DNA from: Pseudo-nitzschia pungens
Lineage: Eukaryota > Bacillariophyta > Bacillariophyceae > Bacillariales > Bacillariaceae
Assembly: GCA_037355855.1 (NCBI GenBank)
Contig: CM074760.1
Coordinates: 3,650,501-3,714,500, forward strand
Length of the DNA stretch: 64,000 nucleotides
Direction of reading: 5' to 3'
The position numbers were made by a program, and so were the translations under genes. The notes under the pieces were generated by a model. That model had not been told where the DNA came from, made no database searches, and saw nothing but the letters and a program-made list of their open reading frames with translations. How positions within the stretch are numbered: position 1 is the first letter of the stretch; each line of letters opens with the position of its first letter. Of this stretch, positions 55,605 through 64,000 are shown piece by piece.

Positions 55605-56778
55605 ATGATGGGTAACAAATTTGGTCCACCGGTCGTTATGGGTGATGAGTCCATCATGTCGAAGAAGGCTCACGGTACTTCCGCGGTGTAAGTCGTTCCC
55701 GCGTCGTTCGCAACTACAACTACGAAGAAGCATGCCGCAATTGCACCGCACCGCAGAACGCTTCCGGGCGTCCGGTGAAAGCAGTATCGCATCGCATCGC
55801 ATCGCTTCCGCTTTTTCTGACAATCGTTGCGACCGCTCTTTTTCTTTTTTGCCGGTTCTTCCATCAGACCCGTGCAATCGAATCTCCGATGGGATTGCGA
55901 CCAAAAGACAGCTGTAAGTAAAAGAAAAGGACGCGCACCGTTTTCGAGAGAATGAGATCGTGGCTTTCATATGACAATCGACGAATGCATTCACTCTCGT
56001 TGCACTTGTTCCATTCCGTTGATTGGATTGCGGGTCGATCGACTGACTCGGATCGCGTTTTGGTTGCTGCAACTGTTTTTTCGACCAAAAAAAAAAAAAA
56101 ACTCTCAGAGCAACATCTGCAACTACAACAGACACTACGCCGAGCACAGCGGGTACTACGAAGGGAAGCCCAAATTTCTCGCCGAGGCCAAGGCTTCGTC
56201 GAAGATCGAGTTTTTCGACTCGAACACGGGAAAGCTCCTCTTCACGGCACCCATCGGTCGCAGCATGGACGATTTCCTGATCGAGAGCAGGGCCCACGGT
56301 TGGCCCTCCTTTCGGGACGCGGAAACAAACTGGGAAAACGTTCGCGTGTTGCGAGACGGCGAAACCGTCTCGGTAGGTACGTTACGGGAGTTTTGGTTTT
56401 GGCGCCCGCGGACGGGTGTTGGCGTTGGCGTTGGCGTTGGCGGGATGGTTCCGGTCGAAAGTGCGTCGTGTAGCGTAGCGTAGCTGACGAATGACGTTTC
56501 CGATTCGAACGAAACTATTTTGTTTTGCGGTTGCTGCTGTTATCGATCGAAGACGGAACGCACTTGGGACACAACCTACCAGATAGACACGGCAATCGTT
56601 ATTGCATTAGTAAGTGGACCGATGTGCGTGTAGTTGGGTTTTTTTTTTTTTTTCATAAATATTCATCGGTTGCTCTCCCGGGTGTGCAAACTGTGAATTC
56701 TCACCGAGATTGGGAAAAACGATATTTTTGAAAATGAATTCTGCAGACCTTGTATCCGTAGCCGGTAACAAAAAGTAA
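55605..56778 (+). CDS. MsrB-like protein (methionine-R-sulfoxide reductase fold) without CxxC zinc site
   Basis: Five exons, 55605-55687, 55868-55913, 56109-56376, 56553-56609 and 56747-56778, all with GT-AG borders and matching phases; 161 residues. The assembled protein has MsrB landmarks: KLLFTAPIGRSMDDF, HGWPSFRD, ENVRVLRDGETVSVDGTHLG, HNLPDRHGNRYCINLVSV. The RYCIN cysteine, about residue 150, matches the catalytic Cys of MsrB. The two CxxC zinc motifs of most MsrB proteins are not seen, and no usual second resolving cysteine is obvious. It is therefore either an active zinc-free MsrB or a relative with another role, in cytosol or nucleus as no targeting signal is seen. A second ATG lies at 55608. 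Confidence 0.82.
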
Positions 56779-57258
56779 GCCGACTCCTCGCAACAACTAG
56801 CACATCATTACTTCTTCAAGTTATAATTGTGACGAAATGAAACTCATTACCGTGTAGTGAACAAGTTTATCTATTTTAAAATTACCTCGTTCATTAAAAA
56901 TTTGCTTGTTGTGCACTCGCAATCTCTTCGAAAAGTCTCGACTTGCCGAAAAGCTAACAGTCTGTTCAGCTTTTCACCTGTTTTTCATAGTCCCAAAAGG
57001 AACTACTATTTACGAATATCCTCTTGCATGTTCATTTGTTCGAAAAGTTTGCGCTGGCTAACAATCTTTTCAGGTGGACCCGCACGGAGGACTGTTGCAT
57101 ACAACTATTTTTTTGCACGTTCTTTGATCTTCGAAAAGTTTCGTCCGCCACATTCTCCAACAATCATTGGAGGTTTTCTATTATGAGGAACTATTGTGTT
57201 AAAATCATGATAGTACTATTAAGTCAATCGTGCTGGCAGTTTGTGCCAGATGCATTAT
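56779..57258. other. Convergent intergenic, no gene seen
   Basis: AT-rich sequence between two convergent genes. The words CTTCGAAAAGT and GCTAAC(A)A recur three times (56920-57140), perhaps a small degenerate duplication. Confidence 0.45.
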
Positions 57259-58250
57259 TTACAAGGCTGCCATCATGGGGTCGACTTTGTCTACGTCTTC
57301 CAACAAAACATTTTCTTTCTTTTCCGGTTGGTCTTCCAATTTCTTTTCACCGACAGACTCGGCATACTTCACAGAAGATCTCTTTTGGAGCAGATTCTCG
57401 TGGCCAAGGCGCTGACGGGTTCGACCAGAGGTGTTCAAGACGAGAAGGGTTCGGTAAGAAAACAGGGGTCTCGAGAGTCGGACGAATGAAACATACCAGC
57501 AATCAACACATACCTTGCGGACTTCGTCGGCTTCACCCTCCGCGGCTTTTTTCCGGAAGACGTCTACAAATGCTTCGGCAAGTTCTTTTTTCTCAAATCC
57601 TAACTCCCAATCGACGTCTCCCAGCGCGCTTTCGATCGTCACGGGGTGCACGCCATGCGACGGAGAATGGGTCACGGCTTTCATGTGGGCGCAAGCGACA
57701 GCGTATTTCGGTGCGGGATCACTCTCCTTTCCAAAAACAAAAAAGTACGCTCCCTTGACGAGGATTATTTTTTCTTTGGTTTCGTCACCTCCCCCGAAGC
57801 AACCGCACGAGATCCCCCCGCCGCCCTTGCGATTGATGGTGGCGTATCCTTCAAAGTCGGGCCCGTGCGTTCCGCGAAGTGTCTCGATGTCGGCTCCCCT
57901 CTCGCCTCCGGATCTATGGCAACACCACGCGCGCGAAGAAAAGCGGAGCAATGCAATTGAGCGAATGGGAAGCAATAGGCAAAGGACTCCACCTCTGCAG
58001 AAGAGGGACTTCGCCCGTACGACTCGTCCGCTGCCATTCATCACTCCACCCGGGCACATACACGCATGCACACATACCTTCTGAAACTGAGACCTTTCAA
58101 TCGCAAAAAGCTTGCCCGCAGACTCTTTCGTTTCGACAGCTTCCGCTTTAAGGTGGTACTTCCGTTGGTCTGCGATTCGGTGTTCTCGTCGACCTTGAAG
58201 TCAACGGTTGAAGTCTTGGGTTGTTCGGAGCTTTTTTCTTCTTCGGTCAT
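57259..58250 (-). CDS. PH-like domain protein, paralogue of the gene at 0.8 kb
   Basis: Three exons, 58250-58078, 57913-57514 and 57411-57259, joined over introns of 164 bp (phase 2) and 102 bp (phase 0); 241 residues. Exon 1 is charged and ends KRKSLRASFLRLKGLSFRR; the middle exon carries the domain (IILVKGAYFFVFGKESDPAP, KYAVACAHMKAVTHSPSHGV, WELGFEKKELAEAFVDVFRK); the last exon is a charged helix ending PMMAAL. The strand-rich body closed by a helix, and the KG-x-FVFG-K-SDP pattern, match the 240-residue protein at 833-1555. The frame extends through the first intron and would give a spurious longer start at 58071. Function unknown; lipid or protein binding is possible. Confidence 0.78.
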
Positions 58251-58870
58251 GGTTCTAGATCGAGACTCGTGTTGCTGTTTCGCTTGAGGATGGTTTCCGA
58301 TTATTGTTATTATTGATTGCTGTATTAAAATGGCAGTGCTAAACGTTTTATGAGATCACTGGTTGGCAGTCTTGAAGGACTGAGCAATTATTGCTACGTA
58401 TTCCGTTCACTTTTGCTCTGGATCGGCGTTGATATCCAGATTTTTTCATTCAAGAAGAATTGTGAGAGCGGTGTTATTCCCGTCTATTTAGTCTTTCCTT
58501 CATATTCTTTTTGTTCGCTCGAACGCGAGACAAAGCTTTGTCATGGCGGATTGTTGTTTTGTGACAAAATGGTGACAACGAGTGCTCGTACGTGTACATG
58601 TAGATATGAGTGAGTGAGTCAGTCAATTGCGCCATTTCCATTGCCCCTTCATCCATGACCGGCGACAAAAAGGTTGATAGTTTTGATACCTAATTACCGT
58701 ACATACGCTACAGAAAAGACCGGTGTACATACAGACGAGCACCAGAAAGGGTACCAGTTCGTTAACACACTTTTTTTAGGTCTAATTCACACTTTATACC
58801 CACACTTTTTAACTACATACAATACCCATACTACATACCAACATAGCGTTCTTCTTTTTCGACCGGATCG
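58251..58870. other. Intergenic, no gene seen
   Basis: Upstream region of the PH-like gene. AT-rich, without coding-like frames. Confidence 0.45.
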
Positions 58871-59660
58871 TTCTTCTTTTCAGCTGCACCTCCAGCAGCA
58901 CCTCTGCACCTCTATCGCACCTCTGCACCTCGATCGCACCACTCTTAACACAACACCTGCACCTCCGCCGCACCACTCTTAACACTTGCACCTCCACCGC
59001 TTAACACTGCTGCGAAACAGTGATCCCCTCTTAACACTACTGTAAGTCCCTTTTTATTAATCATGGCACCTCTGTCGTGTCAACATAGGAACGTTCTGCA
59101 CCTCCATCGTGTCAATGCACCTCTATCGTCGATCGATCGACGAGATCGATCGATCCTCGAGTCGATCGAACCACTCCTTTTTTTACGTATATTCCAGTAC
59201 AAATTGTACAGAAAAAAAAACAGAATTTTTTCATTGGCTCAAATCACTGTCTGTCTGTTCCCCCTTTTCTACGTAAATCTTATGTAAAGAATTATAGTAG
59301 GCAGTTCCATTCACCCGCAGATTGTCATAATAGTACTGTTATTCTTTACACAGTTCTACAGGAGACATTTCCACCTATATCTCCACCCTCAGGAACGATC
59401 AGCACCTCTATCGCAAACCGACCGGCACCTCTATCGCCTCAAGAAAGGAACGTTCCGGCTCTCTTAACACTGCCACAACAGACTGTAAGACTCCCTCCTA
59501 TTAGATAGTGTACCTCTCTTGCGCCACAAAGGAACGATCTGCACCTCTATCGTCAACCGACCAGCACCTCTCGTCAACCGACCAGCACCTCTATCGAAAA
59601 TCTTCACCTCTATCGTCAACCGACCAGCACCTCTATCGAAAATCGACACGCACCTCACCT
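58871..59660. repeat. Dispersed CACCTC(T/C)(A/G)TCG repeat block
   Basis: Many copies of GCACCTCTATCG and GCACCTCCATCG variants, mixed with CACTCTTAACAC and GTCAACCGACCA, cluster at 58880-59010, 59065-59165 and 59395-59655. A CGATCGATCGA run lies at 59129-59165. The same core recurs in the array at 60.9-61.5 kb. Confidence 0.8.
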
Positions 59661-59697
59661 CTCTTTTTTATTCTATTTTTTGTTTCTACATAAATTA

Positions 59698-60620
59698 CAG
59701 CCCCTGTTTTCAAGCAAGCAGCTTCCCCGGTCCTTAAGTGTTCGCGAGTTCCCTGCTCCCTAACTACCTGTTTTCCAGCACCCAGCTTCCCTGGTCCCTA
59801 AGTGTTCGACAGCTTCCTGATCCCTAAGTGTATTTGCTACATATCACCCCCAGGTTGAACTTCAAGTTCGACACTGTTTTCAACCATCAGGATCCTTAAG
59901 TTCCCAGTAGTTTCTACTATAGCCCCTGTTTTCAAGCAAGCAACACTCCCGGTCCTTAAGTAAGTACCTGTTTTCCAACAAGCAGCTTCCCTGGTCCCTA
60001 AGTGTTCATGACTTCTCCTCTCCCTAAGTGAATTTGCTATATATCACCGCCAAGTTGAACTTCAAGTTCGACACTGTTTTCAAGCAACAGGATCCCTCGG
60101 TCCCCAAGAGTTTCTACTACAGCCCCTGTTTTCAAGCAAGCAGCTTTCCCGGTCCTTAAGTGTTCAAAAGTTCCCTGATCCCTAAGTGTTCTCGCTAGTA
60201 CGCAATCCCAAGTTGAACTTCAACTTCGACACTATTTCCAAGACACAAGCCTCCCCCTCGGTCTCCAAGAGTTTCTACTACAGCCCCTGTTTTCAAGCCA
60301 GCAACTCCCCTGGTCCCTAAGTGTTCGGTAGTTCCCTGCTCCCTAAGTGTACCTGCTATATAGCACCCCTGAGTTGAACTTCAACTTTGACACTGTTTTC
60401 AAGACACAAGCCTCCCCCTGGTCCTCAGGTGTTTCTACTATAGCCCCTGTTTTCAAGCAAGCAACTTCCCAGGTCCCTAAGTGTTCGCGAGTTTCTTGTT
60501 CCCTAAGTACCTGTTTTCCAGCAACCACCTTCCCCGGTCCCTAAGTGTCTCCCTCAAGGTTCCTGTTTTCAAGCCAATTGCCTCCGGATACTGTTCCCAC
60601 TTATAAGTACTCGCGAGTTT
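59698..60620. repeat. Higher-order tandem repeat, about 160-220-bp units
   Basis: Five units begin with AGCCCCTGTTTTCAAGC at 59699, 59921, 60121, 60282 and 60442. Each then has GGTCC(C/T)TAAGTGTTC, GTTGAACTTCAA(G/C)TTCGACACT and GAGTTTCTACTA. Units are 222, 200, 161 and 160 bp apart; the longer ones carry an extra ACCTGTTTTCCAGCA...CCCTAAGTGTTC half-unit. No protein-like frame runs through them. Confidence 0.9.
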
Positions 60621-60949
60621 GAACTTCAAGTTCCCTCCTGAGCCTTTTAAGTGTGCCCCTGATTGTATATCCCTTGTCCATATTTATTTCCACAAAAGCC
60701 CTTATTTTCAAGCCATCAACATCCCACGATCCTAATTGATTGCTTCAAGATTCCTGTTTTCAACCTTATTGCCCCCTTGTTTCCAGCAATATATTACATC
60801 CATCTCTTTCCTTGGGACCTTTTCTTGAGACTGCTGCAACTGACTGAATACCAACCACACTGTAAGTGCCCTGCACCTCTATCAACTGTATCTAAGAAAC
60901 CTTATTTATTGCTCTGCCCTCTCTTTTGAATACTCACTCCTCTCACGAA

Positions 60950-61490
60950 TTTTCTTCGCACCTCTATCTACGCACCTCTATCTCGCACCTCCGACGATCG
61001 TTCTTCGCACCTCTATCTCGCACCTGATCGTTCTTCGCACCTCTATCTCGCACCTCCGACGATCGTTCTTCGCACCTCCGTCCATCGTTCTTCGCACCTT
61101 TATCTCGCACCTCCGACGATCGTTCTTCGCACCTCTATCTCGCACCTCCGACGATCATTCTTCGCACCTCCATCTCGCACCTCCGTCGATCGTTCCTCGC
61201 ACCTCTATCTCGGACCTCCGTCGATCGTTCTTCGCACCTCTATCTCGGACCTCCGACGATCGTTCTTCGCACCTCTATCTCGGACCTCCGTCGATCATTC
61301 TTCGCACCTCTACCTCGCACCTCCGTCGATCGTTCTTTGCACCTCCGACGATCATTCTTCGCACCTCCATCTCGCACCTCCGTCGATCGTTCTTCGCACC
61401 TCTATCTCGGACCTCCGTCAATCGTTCTTCGCACCTCTATCTCGGACCTCCGTCGATCATTCTTCGCACCTCTATCTCGCACCTCCATCG
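60950..61490. repeat. 35-bp minisatellite
   Basis: About 14 copies of a unit of about 35 bp (GTTCTTCGCACCTCTATCT followed by CGCACCTCCGACGATC). Variation is mainly T/C and G/A changes, and several units are shortened. The array ends 75 bp before the start of the long ORF. Confidence 0.92.
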
Positions 61491-61565
61491 TGTCCACCCA
61501 TCAATTTTCTTCGCAATAAATTTCCTTCCCACCTCCGTCGCCTTCTCAAGCAACATCGCCTATCA

Positions 61566-64000
61566 TGTCTTCAGCCACGAAATACACACCGGTCGGCCGT
61601 GCTAAACTGGTTCACCCATCGATAGTTCTCGATACTATTCAGGAACGTCTCGCCCCCTCCACTCCGAACACGAACACCCAACCGACAATTTTGCGTGATT
61701 GTGATCTGCGACTTACCCTCTCCAAGTACTTTCCTCAGGTGTCGCCGACCTCGGAGGAGTACCAAGCTATGATGAAGATCATGTGCTACCCCGAGACACT
61801 CGATGAAGATTCAATGCAAATCGCATTATTGAAAGCGCAACAAATGATGCTCTCCATTTTTCCTTCTCTGGGATTCTTCGGTATGGTTCAAAGTTGGGCC
61901 GCCCCTTCTAAACGAAAGGTCCACTTCTTCCAAGACGCTCTCAACTGTGCAATAGTATTGCAAAAGGGATCGGGTTGTGCGTCTCTGATTGAGTTTCTTC
62001 ATCGTGTTCGAACCTGGAAGGTGCGTGGAGCAACCGGCAAAGGTGAATTCAACATCCAGTATGTTTCACCAGACAGAGAAGATATGATTGATGGCCATTC
62101 GTTGGTGGGATCCCTAGAGGGCTCAGTGGTTATGCTTTACCACTATCTGGAAAAGTCAGAAGCTGGTACTCTATCTGCATTTGGTCGTCGCTCCGTCTCA
62201 ACCCCAAGAGAATTTGTAATCGATGGTGTTGATGGCAGTGAAGATTTCAAACAGGTCGCTTCCAACACGGGTCACTTTACCATGCGAGGTGGAGCACTAG
62301 TTGGTTATCATCTTATGGCCAGTCTACGAAAACGGATGTGGTTATCCATTCAGCACATACAGTTGGGATACACCTTGTTCGACATTATATTCAAGACAGA
62401 TCTTCCCCAGGTTCCTGACTACGAAAAGATGGATAAGGAAAAGGTTTCGATGCAGTTTCTCATGGACAGTTGCACTGAGTTGACCGACCGATCCATGTAC
62501 ATTTCCCTATTGGCTGATATCTGTTTTGTTTTCCAAACCCTCGATGACATTGAGGGTTTACGCCCCGACTTCATTCGGAAAGAGTGCTTGGGTGATTCTC
62601 CGACGACTCTCCCCCTGGCAATGAAGATTCGATCGTCTGCATTCGATGAAGATACCAAGGCACATATTATCTCTCGGTCTTTCAAAGGTTTGGAAGACGA
62701 TGTTTCTAGAAAGAGGACAGTCATCTACAACAGCACTCGCCCCAACACTTTATTTCGCTTCCAGACTGTTCGGTATAAGGTATTCAAGTTCTGGTTGGAG
62801 TTCACCTCCCAAGCGTCTATGAAGTCAAAGGTTGATAAACTGACGGCTACTTTGCTCTCTGGCAAGAAGCGAAAAGCGCAATCTACTGATCGAACAAGTG
62901 GTTCCTCACCCGTGGCATCTGATGATGAACAAAGTACTTCCGTTCATCCAAGTATTGAATTGCCCGAGATTCCATCACCATCCGATGTTATATCTGAGGT
63001 CCCTCTTCCACCGGAGCCAAATGTATTTGTGCCTCCAGACTTGAATGAGGCTATGGACTTTTCGTTTGATGATCTTCTCTCTCCTGTCAACAATTCACGC
63101 TGGGAAGGCCTGTGTCTGGCAGCCCCATCATACTTGAAGCTCAAGCAAGTACAGTCCTCCCTTTTTATCTCTGCCAAGGATAAAATTTACCAGGTGGAAT
63201 ATTCCAATCCAGATTTTTACTCAGCGTGTCGCTTGGTTGACTATGATCATTGGAGAACGATCACCTGCAGCAATTCGTCTACCATCAAGTCAAGCCGGGC
63301 ACACATTAGAGTTTTCTCTGAGGACGTCCAATCTATTGATGAGACCAACGTGGTGGATGTCATCCGAAGGGGATCCAGTATTTTCCATCGATTTAAATCC
63401 TTGTACAGGGGCGATATTGTCAAGCTTTTCAAGTTCATACTCTACTATGGTGGCAAGCCAAGGCAAGGAGATGATATCCGACGCTCAATTGACAATCGAG
63501 TGTTGGAAATTGGAATTCACTGTCAGACTGGTCAACTGTACAATATTGATTCATTCCAGAAAGCAGGAGACGATGCAGCAATTATCAAGCAGACTGTGGC
63601 TTCTCTTATGGATTTTTTGTGGAATATTGGTCAGGAAATCCAGCGGGTTGCTAAGCGACCAGCTATGGGAGGTAATCGGCAGAGAGACAGGATGTTCGGA
63701 CGTCCTTTTCGAGATGCAATGGGAGCAGAGTCGTCACTGTTTCATTGCCTCACCCTGGTGGTTCAGTGTGTCTATCCATTTCCCTGTCAGGGCAAAAAGC
63801 ACAAGGATATACTGAATGACAAACTCTATCCATATTCCCAGACTGTTTGTGGCAACTGGTACTTCACCGATGGTGAAGGATACATCTACCTGTTTCAAAT
63901 TCTGTGTAATTTCAGAGGGGCAGCTTCCTCTGCCTTCCCATACATGGCTCAAGTTCGTCGAATCGTTGAACACATCAAGAAGTACAAGGTAACGCTGAAG
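61566..64000 (+). CDS. Large unknown ORF, incomplete at window end
   Basis: From the ATG at 61566 (TATCATGTC) the frame stays open to base 64000, at least 811 codons, with balanced, coding-like codon use. I do not recognise the protein. Residues 1-450 are mostly globular (DALNCAIVLQKGSGCASLIE, FLHRVRTWKVRGATGKGEFN, GGALVGYHLMASLRKRMW, ISLLADICFVFQTLDDIEGL). Residues about 440-510 are a linker with a basic patch (LLSGKKRKAQ) and an acidic, Pro/Ser-rich part. A second globular part has SRWEGLCLAAPSYLKLKQVQ, FHRFKSLYRGDIVKLFKFIL and SLFHCLTLVVQCVYPFPCQG. No RT, transposase, helicase or kinase motif is visible. Directly upstream lie 2.6 kb of tandem repeats, so it may belong to an unknown mobile or multigene family (inference). 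Confidence 0.8.

Noticed and set aside
60950..61490. Regularly spaced repeats that might suggest a CRISPR array
   Set aside because: The units are head-to-tail without unique spacers, are variable, and sit in eukaryotic DNA; this is a minisatellite.

Overview
This window is nuclear DNA of a photosynthetic stramenopile, most probably a diatom. Genes carry short GT-AG introns (about 90-320 bp). Two proteins, a FabF-type ketoacyl synthase and an NhaD-type antiporter, begin with a signal peptide whose predicted cleavage site is followed by a phenylalanine (WAF, NAF), the ASAFAP-type plastid signal of algae with complex red plastids. Other genes are ordinary eukaryotic housekeeping genes (RPB5, LSm6, RabGGTase beta, ISCA1, a PP6 regulatory subunit). 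Species cannot be fixed from sequence alone.

Layout. 0.8-16.1 kb: PH-like protein, RabGGTase beta, plastid KAS II and plastid NhaD antiporter (head to head), RPB5, a doubtful small gene, LSm6 and a MYND-finger protein. 16.5-26.1 kb: a 9.6-kb tyrosine-recombinase retrotransposon of the DIRS/PAT/Ngaro type, with split direct repeats in the order A1-ORFs-B1-A2-B2 (A 255 bp, B 253 bp, copies identical by eye), a Gag-like region, an RT/RNase H gene, a tyrosine recombinase and a fourth ORF of unknown function. 26.1-29.4 kb: gene-free DNA made of palindromes and inverted repeats. 29.4-58.3 kb: a BAR-GRAM-VASt-TM contact-site protein, a METTL21-like methyltransferase, a GOST seven-TM protein with a huge acidic repeat, a PWWP/TFIIS-like chromatin protein, an MFS transporter, ISCA1, a SAPS protein, a CRT-like transporter, an MsrB-like protein and a second PH-like protein. 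58.9-61.5 kb: three blocks of tandem repeats. 61.6 kb to the end: an uninterrupted ORF of at least 811 codons that I do not recognise and that runs off the window.

The host genes alternate in divergent and convergent pairs, with no functional operon. Possible themes are plastid lipid and ion homeostasis (KAS II and NhaD share one 0.85-kb intergenic region) and membrane contact or secretory traffic (RabGGTase, GOST, BAR-VASt). The most interesting material is the retrotransposon: its repeats look freshly copied, its Gag region is split over three frames, a 92-bp GT-AG interval would join Gag to RT in frame, and its recombinase frame has no upstream ATG. Exon joins given below were made by reading frame, splice-site consensus and family conservation; none is supported by transcript data.
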